Notes: generated by a model from the sequence alone, not told the origin. DNA of 64,000 bases from Chondrus crispus (GCF_000350225.1 NW_005179258.1:258146-322145), one strand, 5' to 3'; shown: positions 43,112-53,779, counted from the stretch's first letter. Program-made: numbers and translations.

Positions 43112-44061
43112 CAATGATCAACTTCTACAACTCCCTTACTGTTGCGTACCTTTGAGTCGTACAACTCGCGGACTTCGGCAACGTACAAGCCCTGCACACC
43201 GTCTCCACCACAAGCACGCAATGCATCCGCAGAGAGGTGCATTGGATGCTTCTCCTCGCTGTCCAGGACCCACTTCAGCGCACCATCTACAACAACACAG
43301 TGGTCAAGGTCGTTACCTGCTCTCATCCGCACAAGCCATACCCCATGAGATACATTAGCTAGCCACGTCAATTTCGCCTTCCTGAAATTTTCATCCTTGA
43401 TTTTTCGAAAATTGAAATGCTTCGAAATTTTATGCAAAATACGCTGCAAATTCCCGATGGATTGGATCGGTTCCTTGACTTTGTCCAGGAGAGTTGAAAG
43501 ATGCAAGGCTGAGTCACAACCCGCAAGACAATTCATGGCGTTTACGATTGCTGCATGCACACATTTGCCCTTTGGACCACGTCCCTTAATCAACTTCGAG
43601 TTGGACACGTAATAATTTTTAGCAGCCGAACTGAACACGCGGGCGCCAGGGCCGCACTTACAGACAGAAAACCCAGGGTTCTCTAAGCACCAACGACGGA
43701 AACTGTTGCGGACAATTGTAGTCGCACGCCGGAAATTTCTTTTGTGAATGCCTGGATTGGGCGCCCGAGGAAGATTCCCACTGCTCCTTGCTAGAGCTGT
43801 CTCTGCGCGCACGGCGAAACGTACATCTTTCGAACCCAGCGCACGGTACGTGTCGATATTGATATCGAAGAAAGACTCGAGCCCGTTCTGGTAACTGGAT
43901 CCGCCGTAAAACTCGCCGATTTCCACTCGTCGGTTTGTGCCTGGAACTTCGGTGTCATCTCCGCACATGATTTTTTCGACAGAATAATTTGGCGTCGTAA
44001 CGCCTTTTCCCTTCGAACCTGCCGCAGCCTGCCCTTGTTGCTGGGGCTGCATTACACGCAT
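43108..44061 (-). CDS. Antisense ORF of Copia E, putative cysteine protease
   Basis: Unbroken on the minus strand. ATG 44061 (ACCATGC) gives 317 residues; the frame is open upstream to 44097. It lies wholly inside the element and ends 4 bases into the pol stop region, tail-to-tail, with its 5' end about 100 bases from the 3' LTR. In numbering from 44097, the second half has KGKCVHAAIVNAM (Cys179 heading a helix) and, about 85 residues on, DLDHCVVVDG (His266, Asp271) then KWVLDS (Asp279). Cys-helix, then His on a strand followed by Asp, is the pattern of papain-fold proteases such as C39 or OTU types. The N-terminal half is basic with CLENPGFSVCKCG. Expression could come from an antisense promoter in the LTR. 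The enzyme call is inference; the ORF itself is clear. Confidence 0.7.
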   Translation of the reverse strand: MRVMQPQQQGQAAAGSKGKGVTTPNYSVEKIMCGDDTEVPGTNRRVEIGEFYGGSSYQNGLESFFDINIDTYRALGSKDVRFAVRAETALARSSGNLPRAPNPGIHKRNFRRATTIVRNSFRRWCLENPGFSVCKCGPGARVFSSAAKNYYVSNSKLIKGRGPKGKCVHAAIVNAMNCLAGCDSALHLSTLLDKVKEPIQSIGNLQRILHKISKHFNFRKIKDENFRKAKLTWLANVSHGVWLVRMRAGNDLDHCVVVDGALKWVLDSEEKHPMHLSADALRACGGDGVQGLYVAEVRELYDSKVRNSKGVVEVDHC

Positions 44062-44199
44062 GGTCGACGACTGTGGCCAAGGGACTGTCGGCGTCACCGT
44101 TGATTCAACAAGGAAACAAAAGTCTAGCCCGTGCCCGAGCCACAGTCACAACCGATAGGCAAAGGAGATGTGGCGGACGAGGAATGAAAATTGAGGGAG

Positions 44200-44568
44200 T
44201 GTCGGACTTATGAGGTCTCGGAGACTCGAGACACTCGACAGATAATTGGTCACACGTTAGCCCAAAACGAGATCGAGATCGACTCGAAATAATAAGAAAT
44301 TTACATTCAGTCCGTCGGCGATTAGCGCCGACGAGACTGAGTCCACCACATATACCTGGGTACGATCCTCATCACTAGTAGAGGAGGCAGTTGGGTTTTT
44401 CGAAGTAAAGTGCATTTTATGCGTATCTTTGACAGAAGGGAAGAGACCCTTCTACCCAACATCCTGTTCTCCTTTTTCTCCACACCCCCTCCCGCAAGAG
44501 CCTTTACTGCTCGACGATTGTACGACGAGAACCTCGTGCGCAGAGAGTAAAGAAGGTTTCCAACGACA
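44200..44568 (+). repeat. 3' LTR of Copia E (369 bp)
   Basis: Starts after the purine tract and ends CAACGACA, followed by catac. It differs from the 5' LTR at five positions, all C/T transitions. Confidence 0.95.
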
Positions 44569-44573
44569 CATAC

Positions 44574-45888
44574 CAACATACGCTCTCTGTTGGTATGACA
44601 AGCAACGATTTTACAACAGTACCTAATGAGAACCGTACACGTGTGGAACAGGTGTAGGTAGGCGAAATTTGGCAGAAGCGAGAAAGTGTCCTCTCTTCCA
44701 AATTCCGACGCACTTCCGGGAATGAAATCGAGAGATACGCGACATACAACAAGTAGATTGAATGGGCTTGAGCCCAACTGCACGAGCCGCCCTGATCGCG
44801 TAACTTGGTAAACAAGAGTACGGTACGCTGGCAAGATCACGAGGATGCCTTCAACTTACCACTCCCGCAAAACTCTTCTCCCAAGTCCAAACATGGCCGC
44901 ACGGTCCACCACAGCACGTACAGTATTCGGTACGCATGCGGCATGCATCGGCGCGAGTAAACCCCCGCGGTACTTGCCGCGGCCCGTCTCTCGCGACGCG
45001 TGGCGCGGCCGGCGCGCCGCACAGCCCGCACAGCCCACGGCAGCAACGACGGCACGAAGAGCGCGCGCCCTCTTCCCGCTCGGAGCGGGTCGCCGCTTAC
45101 GAGTACAACGCATCTGACGTGTACCAGGCGCATCTCTTGCGCGGGCGGGCGGGACTCTCGCGAGAAACGGCCAATCGGGGCCGCCGGCCGCGATTGGTGG
45201 TGCGGGCCCTACAAGAGGAGGTACCTATTTTTTGAACAGCGCATGGCAAAGTTGAACACCCCAAAATTTACTTTTTTTAACGTTTATACGTCACTGGCAC
45301 CTCTATGGGTCCAAAAAGATGACCTGTAATCTCCTGTATCTCGAAACCGCTTCTTCAAATACGACAACAGTTCGCAGAATCAGCTTTTACGCGCGCTTTT
45401 TATGTTAAACGATTTGCCTTTGTAGACTTCCGCCTTTTTTTATGCCAATAAGAGCAGTTTCAAGATTCTGAGCGCTCTTGTGACCTTCTGACAAAACCTG
45501 TGCTGTTGTCGCGGCAGCTTCGATCTTTGCCGTCCAGCGAACGAGAAAGGGAAACCAAAGGTGGAAAGGGTGATGGCGGATCGAATGACGTGGGAACGAG
45601 TGCGACTACAGTACCGCGTTGATGCGTATAGGGACGAAAACATTGCTCCCAGGACGATGAGGGTTCGTCGTGCGATAGCACAGAAGCGAGTGGTGGAATT
45701 GCGTATGGCCGCAATAGCTCAGCGGATTCCATAGATAGAAGACATGGTAAGGCAATGGCACCTCTAGTCTTTCTGCTAATCAAATAAAAGGTGCGAAGCA
45801 TGTCGCCGCCTCTGCCGTCTGAACACGCCCCCGTGCTCCCTCGCCTACTCTCTCCCGCTCGCCCTTGACTCGCATTCCCCGCCCGAAC
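44574..45888. other. No supported gene between Copia E and the TPR remnant
   Basis: 44845-45240 is GC-rich with Arg/Ala-rich frames on both strands that look fortuitous. 45240-45880 is AT-richer with no clear gene. A short inverted repeat (taccaaca...tgttggta) lies just outside the element at about 44572-44597. Confidence 0.35.
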
Positions 45889-46408
45889 ATGAAGCATCCC
45901 TCACTGCCATCCCGCGTGCTCCCCGCCACCCCTGCCTTATTCGGTCCGCCTTGCCCCGTCATTCCCTTCCACGCGCGCCTCTCGCCCGATCTGGTTCCCA
46001 AAACCCCCCCTCCCCCACAGCCACCGCCTCTGTCAAAACAAGAGCAAAGCCCCTGCCCGTCCGCACCACTCGCTCGCCCTCGCACCCACCCACGCAAGGT
46101 CCGCTCTGCCGCTACATGAACCACGAGACGCTGCGCCGCTCCGTGTCGAACGCGAAGGGCTCGTGCGCCCAATTGTTCGAACACGACGAGCGCGTGCGCT
46201 GCCTGCTGCAGCAGGCCCGCGCGTCACTGAAGAAGTTTGAGCGCAGAAGGCCGAGCTCCACTTCCCGCAGGCCATCTCCGCAGACCCGGCCCGCGCGCAG
46301 AGCTACCTCCTGTACGCTCTGCACGTGCAGAAGAGAGACCCGCTGCTCGCACGCGGCTTGTTCTTTCATGGCCTTAGGGAAAACCCGAATGATGCAAAGC
46401 TTCTCTAA
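45889..46408 (+). pseudogene. TPR-like protein, broken
   Basis: Met 45889 opens a Pro-rich leader (MKHPSLPSRVLP). A frame change leads to YMNHETLRRSVSNAKGSCAQ and ARASLKKFE. Another near 46245 leads to AELHFPQAISADPARAQSYL, YALHVQKRDPLLARGLFFHG and LRENPNDAKLL before TAA. The last part has the 'A..adP..A...Y..al....dp..A...f...l..nP.da' rhythm of TPR or HAT repeats in plant-type proteins. Only about one and a half repeats remain. Confidence 0.5.
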
Positions 46409-46931
46409 GTTGCATCCGATTTTCTGAGCTTGAAAAACTAGTAAAATTTGACGTTTCAATCACTTGTCAATGCACCGTGGCGCTTCATAAATAGGTTCGT
46501 TTTTCGGTACAATACCCCTCTTGAATCTTTCCGATGCGACCGCGTGCCGTTTCCTAGTTGTATTTCTGATTCGTTTCGTCAATTATGATGCGGAAGCCAA
46601 GAATGAAGGCTTTTTAATGGCACTGCTTTTGTGAGCAGGCGCTGGGAAAAAGAACGTTTTTCTAAAAAAACAGAAAGTGTTCAAAAGGGTCTTAGCTCTG
46701 TTGTAAATAAAGATGTAAGGTATATGATAAGGTACACATTAGATATACTCTGTAAATGCAGACTTCGTGCGTAATTAACGACATATTGCTGAAAGATTGA
46801 GTCGTTACCGAAAACACCAGATTGCTACGTATAGCTGGATAAATTTCAAATTTATTCTGCATTTTTGATGACAACGTGTGCAATCAATTTTGACTTGATG
46901 ATGACAGTACTACAAAAAATGTACCCAAATA
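46409..46931. other. AT-rich interval upstream of the PIF element 3' end
   Basis: There are no open frames of note. It probably includes the 3' untranslated part and left end of the PIF/Harbinger-like element. Terminal repeats were not placed. Confidence 0.35.
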
Positions 46932-48257
46932 TTAATCAAAGATAGAATCATAACGATCACTGTCTCTGTCGGCCGTGTACAGCTCTAACCCAAGACGAAA
47001 CCGGCGATTCGCACGGTATTTCTCCTGCGCACGCCTCCTCTTCTGTACTGTATCCTCCCCAATCGCGTATTGCCTATTTTTAACCTGATTGCAACGGTCC
47101 AAATCAGCAGCACGGAGCGGATGCCAATTGACATGGAGATTTGTCAGGCTGATACACAAGCGGAAAATCTTATCATAACTTTTCTCAGCTTACCTGTATT
47201 TGCTTGATAAAATATTCCAGTTTGTGCACAATCTCCCGAAGAAATTTTCCACAATTATTCGATCTGACGAAATCTTCTTGTTTTGAGCCTCATCTTCTAA
47301 CGTCAAGTGTCCGTTCATGGGTTTGCGCCTTGGTATGACAGATCGCAAAAACTCACTTGAGCCCTGATAGCCCTTATCAGCCAATTGTCCCCAGGTATTA
47401 TCATACTTTTCACATAATATGCCAACGTCTGCAATGTCCAGCTCACCTTCCTTCTTGGCCATAGCATCAATGTGAAAATCTTCCATTTTTCCCATAATGT
47501 CGATGTCAGCAACGGAGCCCGGATAATGATCTGAGCATCCAATAGCCAGTCCGTTTGGTAACACGGAGACCTCCACCTTATAACCGTACAGTTTCTGCTT
47601 TCCGCTAAAGTACTTCTTTCCCTCTTCCATAGATCCACTTGGTCTGAAAGTTTGCTGAAAAGTAACATCTGTAGCATAACGACAAAACTTAAATGTCTTA
47701 AACATTATTTGTGTCTGTAGCATCTTTGTCATTGTCCAAGACTCCCCCAGGTTAAGCACTAAAGTCTCATATAGTTCTTCGAAAACTACATTAATAAACT
47801 TCATAACGGTGCGCTCAAACGTAGGACCACTCACACCAAACAGCCTTCCCAAGTAGTCCCATTGCCCACCGTGTTTAAGTGCTGTCAAAGTGAACAACAA
47901 AACATCCTTGCCACTAAACTGTGACTTTCGTCCTCGCCCCACATTCCAGTTGGTTGTGACGTGGTCTTGCAAGAGAAGCCAAAGCTTTCCAAACTCATTT
48001 ACATCGAAGTTTGACATTTGCACGATCGCCTCAAATCTTCCTGGGTTGTAAAATTTATCAAACACAGGAGAGCTGGACGTGCATTCGTCATCAGAGTCTT
48101 CTTTTGTGGGGTCCATGTCGTATTCGTCAATTTCTGCCTCGCGTTCAACAGCTGCATCGGCAAGCAGTCTCAGTGCGTTATTAACGTCAACATGCTCCGC
48201 TAAAGGAGCATTGGGAGGTGTAGGACGGGCACGGGAGGGATTGGGAGAAACCGGCAT
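46932..48257 (-). pseudogene. PIF/Harbinger-like DDE transposase, one stop codon
   Basis: The start is Met 48257 (MPVSPNP). An acidic N-terminus is followed by an HTH-like block (QFSGKDVLLFTLTALKHGG) and the DDE_4 nuclease: YATDVTFQ (first Asp), QLADKGYQG (second Asp), IIVENFFGRL (Glu). TAA at 47190-47192 interrupts KYR*AEKSYDKIF, after which the same frame continues to 46932 (LCISLTNLHVNWHPL), typical of the C-terminus. CAA to TAA is the simplest cause. All catalytic residues are kept. The partner Myb-like protein that PIF elements usually encode was not seen. Confidence 0.85.
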
Positions 48258-48810
48258 AGTGGTGAGAAAAAAAGGAGCTGAAATGGTCTGGTGATAGAGC
48301 TGGGACAGAATTTGTGCACAGTTAATGCGCAATGTTGAAGTAAATTCGGTGGGAAATGTGTCTTATGAGCGCTTGGCGTGGCAATGCGCAAAGGGGCGGG
48401 GTTGTGTAAAAAATTTGAAATTCTGCATTTCGACGCTGTTTATGATAATTGATACTGTATTGTGGAATCGCTCTGTCTTTACGTAAAGTTGATGTGTTTT
48501 TCGTAAATGCAGCCATTCTTGTTTATGTGGTCATGATCTCTACAGTGCGGATGGATTTGTCGAAAAGGCCTATTAAGTTAAACAAACGGCATACACCGAT
48601 GCCGGTTCTGCCTTGGGTTCTGCCTTGTTGTAAATAGACTTTTTTTTATCAAACGTGCATGCATATGCAGGCGTCCCCGCGGAGGTGTGTGACGCTTGGT
48701 TGGCACAGCTGAGCGCGGATATACGGTACACGTGTGCGAGGCGGTGTGCATTCGGGGGAGTATCGGCGCCCCCCGCGCCCACCTGCGCTACACCGTGTAC
48801 CGGCGGGTAG
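48258..48810. other. Flank of the PIF element and host remnant cut by Copia F
   Basis: 48258-48640 is non-coding flank. From about 48690 there is a GC-rich stretch whose frame (RAHLRYTVYRRVAQ) continues after Copia F as VGVDAGSRPDDPSMK if one target duplication is removed. It may be a small host exon fragment; no family is recognised. Confidence 0.3.
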
Positions 48811-48815
48811 CACAG

Positions 48816-48984
48816 TGTGGTGATGAGACGATGACTCAGTTTATCTTCCTATCTCTCACTTGCTCGCTTAAGGCTAGTCGCCGCTCGCCGTCGTCTGTGC
48901 GTGGCTGTGATGCGTGTACTACGTGTATGGTTATCATCACTTGGTGAGCGCTACTGCGACTGCGCTGTTATGGTTATCACCACA
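48816..48984 (-). repeat. 3' LTR of Copia F (169 bp)
   Basis: The plus strand reads TGTGGTGATGAGACG at the left and GGTTATCACCACA at the right. Compared with the 5' LTR it has 43-44 extra bases between two near-identical copies of ATGGTTATCAYCAC. Confidence 0.85.
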
Positions 48985-49137
48985 CTCCCCCCGTCGCTGT
49001 AGCGCGATCCTTTGGTTGGTGCGGGGGTGGGGGGTTGCACACTTGTAGCTTTTTTTTTAAGTGTGTGAATGGTTTCGGTGTGAGCGGCTTTGTTAATATA
49101 TCTGCGAGCATGTCTTGTGACTGAATGTGGCGTATGC

Positions 49138-50751
49138 TTATCGCCTTTGCTCTGGTTTGGTGGGTGAGGTAGTGGTGTCTGATGTCAATGAACTTTCTGC
49201 GTTTTGTTGGTCACTGTTCTTTGCGACTCGTATTGCAGATTGGTTGTCTATGTGGAAGGGTGTGGCGTCTTGGGACAGCATGCCGATGTCATTGAGTAGA
49301 CGTCTGATCCATGTCGTTTGCTGTGCTGAGGATGTTGCAGCAATGTATACTGATTCGCATGTCGATAATGCTGTGATGGATGGCTTGATAGAGCCCCAAC
49401 ACACAGGTGTTCCATTGTACATGTGGATCATTCCTGATATGGATTTGCAGTCTGTGACGTCTGTTGCGAAGTCCGCATCGCTATACGTTTCGAGGAGGTT
49501 TGGAATACAGTGCAGGTCCATTTTGTGTTTTCCTCCTGCAAATATGAGTCCATGCATCTGTGTGTGTTTCATATATCTGATCAGACGCTTGAGGGCATTG
49601 CAGTGTCTTGTCGTGGGGGTTTTTGCGGCTACTGATAATCGGTTGGCGACAAAGTATATGTCTGGTCGCGTTGAGTCTGCGATGTATCTGATGTCACCGA
49701 GCAGCTGTTGATACGTTTTGGTGACATGTGGCATTGGTTCGTCTTCGGGGACAGGGCCATGCAATTTTGTGTTGTCGTTGTATGGCGTTGGTTTGCTATT
49801 GCATTCGCCCATTTCCGCCTTATTGACGACGTACTGTATCGCCGCTGGTTGTGAGGCATGTATTGAGCCGTTCTTGAGTCTCTTGACTGTCCAGCCTAGT
49901 AGTTGGCTTGGTTCGCCCAGCTGCTTGATGTTGTATGCAGTGGCCAAGATGGCTGCGAACTGGGTCTGTAATTTTTTGGACGTACTTATGATGGTAAAGT
50001 CATCCATGCTGATAGAGAGAATTATGGTGTGGTCATTTTCTCGTCTGTGAAAGAGGCACATGTCCGCCTCTGATTGGCTGAATCTGTGCTTTTTAAGGAG
50101 TTTGAATACAGCAGTGAGGTAGGTATGTCCTGCTCCCGGTGTGCCGTATATATTCTTGTTCAGCCTGCCCACTGTGTGTGCGTGTGTGTATGTTCCATCG
50201 AACCTTGGGTGCTGTCGTACATACACTTGCTCGCTGCCGGAGTGGTCAAACTTTTCATGCAGGTACGCTGCTTTTATGTCGATGTGCGCGATGTTGATGT
50301 CAAATGCTGCGGCAATGGCAAATAGGAGTCTGACCGTGGTTTTGTCCGCCATATATGTCGTCGTTTTTTCAGGGTTGAAGTGGACGTTGGGGATCATCTT
50401 GTCTCCTCTTGCTGAGCACCTTGCTTTTCGCTTCATGATCTCGCCTTTCTCGTTTCTTTTGTAGCGGTACCCCATTGTTAGCGGTATGGGTTTGGTTGTT
50501 TTGGGGATTTTGTGAGGGGGGAGCCATGTGATAAGCTTGTTTTGGTCCAGGTTATCGAGCTCTTTGTTGTGCGCTCGCGCCCACTGTGCTGCATCAGGGT
50601 AATTTTTGGCTTGGCCATGGTGCATTGGGGCGGAGGTTGTGTTGGTTATTTGGGCGGGGGTTGGCTTGGGCGTGAATGCCTTGAATACCACATGAACCTT
50701 GTTGTTGGGGTCACGGTCTCGATGATAGACATTGAAGTCCACTGTCCGCAC
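49138..50751 (-). pseudogene. Copia F reverse transcriptase and RNase H
   Basis: The 537-codon frame is unbroken. RT shows KARCSARGDKM, IDIKAAYLHEKF and ILSISMDDFTII. The catalytic box is SMDD in place of the usual YVDD; both aspartates are kept. RNase H shows LETYSDADFATD and HIDNQSAIRVAK. The ORF ends with a Ser/Thr-rich tail shortly before the 3' LTR. It is marked as a pseudogene because the rest of the polyprotein is frameshifted. Confidence 0.85.
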
Positions 50752-50933
50752 ACGTTGTGTTTGTTGTCTGCCGTGTTCATGACCACGACGTGTTTTTGGT
50801 CGGTTGCGTAGAGGTACTGGACCGGGATGGCTCTGTGTTGCAGATTGTGCATTATTGTGTTTCCCATGATGTTGGGAATATGTCCCAGTTGCCCAAATAT
50901 TAGGTATTGTGGTACTTGCGGCGTGTATCCGTG

Positions 50934-51938
50934 CTATGCTGTGGTTGGGATTTGTCCTGTGCCGAGGTGAAGCGTGTTATTGTACTTGAATGCTGCGTCC
51001 TTAATTGCATCTTCCCAGTGGTCTGTGGGGAGTGTACTGTGGTGTAATGCCGCTCGTGCTGCGTTAAGTATGGTTCTGTTGATTCTTTCGGCAATACCGT
51101 CTTCCGGGGGTGAATACGGCACACTGGTTGTGTGTTGTACCCCATTGTTGTGGTATACGGTTTGCGTCGTGCTTGATAGATACTCTTTTGCATTATCTGT
51201 GTGGAATCTCCGTGGTTTGTGGGGTTTGCTTTTGTTGATGTGTTGCAGTACGTTGTTCAGTTGTTCTGCAGTTTCGTCCCTGGTTTTTAGGAAGGTGATT
51301 ATTAGGTATCGTGAGTTTGTGTCAATCACTGTCATAAAGTATTTGTTTCCTTGCCTTGACGGGGTGGGGAAGGGACCGCATATGTCACTGCTGAGTGCCT
51401 CGCCGGTGTTGTAGTTGTGTCGTCTGCGCTGATGTTTGGCTGGCTGGAGTTTTGCTGCTGCGCAGCTTGTGCATGTGATTTTCGGGGGCGGGTTTGCAAG
51501 TGATGCTGGGAGGTTGGGAATCATTTTTCTCTTTGCCATTTGTTGTATGGTTGATGGGCGAACATGATTGAATACCATGTGCCAATGGTGGTGTTCATGT
51601 TGTGTGCGCGTATTGACAGTGTCAGGGGGGTTGTGGGCAGGGTTGTGCTGCTGGTGCACGGGGGCAATGTTTTTATGTGCTTTCGGAGTTTGCAATCTGG
51701 GCAGCGATTTGGGGGCTTGTGATCCTCGCACTTTGGTGGTTGGGCCTGTGTGGGGTGTCTTGCGATTTTTTTGTGTGGCTGCGGCAGCGCTCTTGCTGCT
51801 GTTGCGTGTGGCGTTGGTTTTGCCACGTTGAGGGTGTATAGTCCGCGGCGGAATTAGGCTGTCGCTACAACTTGTGGTGTTCTCTTGCACATGTCGAGGA
51901 GACATGCTGTGTTGGGGTAGAATATCACTGCTCCCCAT
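50934..51938 (-). pseudogene. Copia F integrase
   Basis: HHCC is recognisable (HWHMVFNHVRP, CTSCAAAK). The catalytic residues are LSSDICGPF, RFHTDNAKEYL and GIAERINRT, followed by YSPPEDG-type context and the C-terminal WEDAIKDAAFKYN. The frame ends at 50934 and RT continues in another frame. The first third (Pro/Lys/Gln-rich) may be out of frame. Confidence 0.85.
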
Positions 51939-52356
51939 TGCTTGGCAATATCATGGACGGATAAGAGATTTTTCTTGATGTGCGGGTTAACGATGGTAGG
52001 TAGCTTAAGCATGTGCTTGCGTGTCGTCGGGATCTGAAGTATGCCGTGGTGTGTCGCAGGGGGGGGGGGGTTGTTGATGTGGCCGTGTTAGTGCAGACTT
52101 TGCGGGTTAGGGGTCGCATGCCATGGGTTGCTTTTCGGATGTGGGAGGGGTGTGCTCCTGAGTGAAGTGCAAATTGCCTACCGTCCGAGTCTTGGCAGTT
52201 GGTGCTCGGCTGTATGTCATAAATGTGACCATCCTCCGCCGAGTCCTCCTCGTGGGTCGCTGTGTGACCTTGAGTGTACTTTTTGTTCATGGCTCTTTGT
52301 TTTGCACTGTGTGCCCCTTGTGTGTGCTGCTGCATAAATTGCGGGTACGGCAGCAT
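51925..52356 (-). pseudogene. Copia F protease remnant
   Basis: The site reads QFALHSGAHPSHI, where Copia has 'W.lDSGAt.Hm'. The catalytic Asp is His (CAC for GAC). The frame differs from gag and integrase on either side. Upstream text (CQDSDGRQ) is compatible with the usual lead-in. Confidence 0.65.
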
Positions 52357-53380
52357 GAAGGGTGATGGTGCGGTTGGGTTCCAGTAGTGTCCCTGCCATT
52401 TTGCCCTTGGGCGCCCTCTTCCTCTGGTTGATCGTCCACGAGGGCGGCTTTCTTCCTGTTGTTGTAGACCGTGGGGTGTTTCTGTTTTTGGGTGTCTTTT
52501 TCCACGCTGCGTGCGTGGACGGCTTTCAGGCGTTGGCCGATATTATGGATTGTGTTGGGCATTGTGTCCGTTTCGATCCACATGTCTTGGAGATGTTTGT
52601 ATGTGGGGTGTGCGGACAGGCCTTGGATGATGAAATGGACTGTGACTGCTTCTCCCGTGTTGATGTTGGGGTACTGAGCTAGCTTCATCCTCGTTCGGAT
52701 CGATCTATGCTTGGTCATGTATTCATCGAGTGTGGTGCTTTGTGTCAGCTTTGTGTTGTCTGCTTCTTGTTTCAGCAAGAGGTGAGCTGTGGTAGTCCTG
52801 TCTGTGAAATGTTCGGTGATGGCTTGGGTGAGTTCGACGGGTGATACTCCCAGTTCCAGGTTGGCCGTTGCAGCAAAATCTGCAGGCAGAGAATTGTTGA
52901 TGGCCATGCGCAATATTGCGCTTTGTCTCCTGTGTTTTGCGTACATTGGACTGTCTTAGTCTGGTGTGGTGTAGGCGGGGTTCAGAATGTTTTCCATGTT
53001 GTTGATTAGCGCCATATCATTTATTGCTTGCTGCCATATGAGGAAATGTTCCCCGTTGGGCTGGAGGGTTGGCAGATGTCCGTGGAACCGGTTGTTAGTG
53101 GGATCTTCTGTTGCCATGGTTGGGGTGATCTCTACGCTTGTGGGCGGAGGGGGGTTCGGGTTGATCTCTACGCTCGGGGGCGGAGGGGGGCTCTCGACAA
53201 GTGGTGGAGGCGCTGGGTGCGGGCTCTCGACACTGCTACTTGGAGGCGTTGTGGGGTTTGCGGGGCGGTATTCCAGGCTGCCGGGTTGTGTGGCATGTGC
53301 GGTTGGCTTGTGTCGTTGCCTGAATGAACGTCGGGGTGGGTGCGCCGCGTTTTTGTTGATCGTTCTTCAGTGGTTTTTGT
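52287..53380 (-). pseudogene. Copia F gag
   Basis: The frame at 52287-52946 has the UBN2-type gag pattern (LTQSTTLDEYMTKHRSIRTR, IIQGLSAHPTYKHL), the Copia capsid region. The N-terminal part (52950-53380) is in another frame and Pro/Arg/Thr-rich. Its GC-rich direct repeats (ctctacgctygkgggcgga type, 53130-53185) may have caused slippage. A clear zinc knuckle is not seen; Cys residues near 52320 may be its remains. Confidence 0.7.
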
Positions 53381-53383
53381 GTA

Positions 53384-53395
53384 GGGTCCATAACC
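53384..53395 (-). other. Primer-binding site of Copia F, half-tRNA type
   Basis: The minus strand reads GGTTATGGACCC directly after the LTR. It shares GGTTATGG with the site of Copia D and the complement of the initiator tRNA anticodon loop. Confidence 0.55.
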
Positions 53396-53521
53396 TGTGG
53401 TGATGAGACGATGACTCAATTTATCTTCCTATCTCTCACTTGCTCGCTTAAGGCTAGTCGCCGCTCGCCGTCGTCTGTGCGTGGCTGTGATGCGTGTACT
53501 ACGTGTATGGTTATCATCACA
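53396..53521 (-). repeat. 5' LTR of Copia F (126 bp, shortened)
   Basis: Nearly identical to 48816-48940 but joined directly at ATGGTTATCATCACA. The 43-44 bases present in the other LTR have been removed by recombination between short direct repeats. The target duplication cacag follows. Confidence 0.85.
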
Positions 53522-53779
53522 CACAGGTGGGCGTGGATGCGGGCAGCCGCCCCGACGACCCGAGTATGAAAATTCTTCAAGAACAATTGCGACTTGGCTA
53601 AAAATTAAAGAAAAAACTAGATACCGACAAACGGTGCTTCTTTATTCTCTCAATGTTTCTTCTTAAGGTACCCGTTCTCTTCCCCTACTGGGATTTGATG
53701 GCTGCCCTTTTATACTAATCCGACAACCATTTAGGACTCTAGAAACACATCGTGAGTACAACATTGTCATGCCTAATGT

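Larger units (their letters stand above)
37501..44568 (+). mobile_element. Ty1/Copia element E with an antisense ORF
   Basis: It is 7,068 bp with 369-bp LTRs (TG...CA) differing at five positions, all C/T, and the target duplication catac (37496-37500 and 44569-44573). The order is gag, protease, integrase, RT, RNase H on the plus strand, then a minus-strand ORF before the 3' LTR. A purine tract (AAAATTGAGGGAG) precedes the 3' LTR. Several stops make gag-pol non-functional. Pol is very different from D and F, of the divergent Copia type reported from algae and diatoms (inference). Confidence 0.95.
48816..53521 (-). mobile_element. Ty1/Copia element F, decayed
   Basis: The minus-strand order is LTR, primer site, gag, protease, integrase, RT, RNase H, LTR. 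The target duplication cacag stands at 48811-48815 and 53522-53526. The 3' LTR (48816-48984) is longer than the 5' LTR (53396-53521) because of an internal deletion in the latter. Frame changes separate gag, protease and integrase, so the copy is probably dead. A purine tract (GGGGGGAG) precedes the 3' LTR. Confidence 0.95.

Noticed and set aside
37501-44568. Repeat-induced point mutation from the all-C/T LTR differences
   Set aside because: Five differences are too few, and the changes go both ways between the two LTRs.
47160-47192. Short intron (GTAAGC...AG) in the PIF-like transposase
   Set aside because: The same frame continues on both sides of the TAA and no AG restores the frame at a sensible place; one nonsense codon is simpler.
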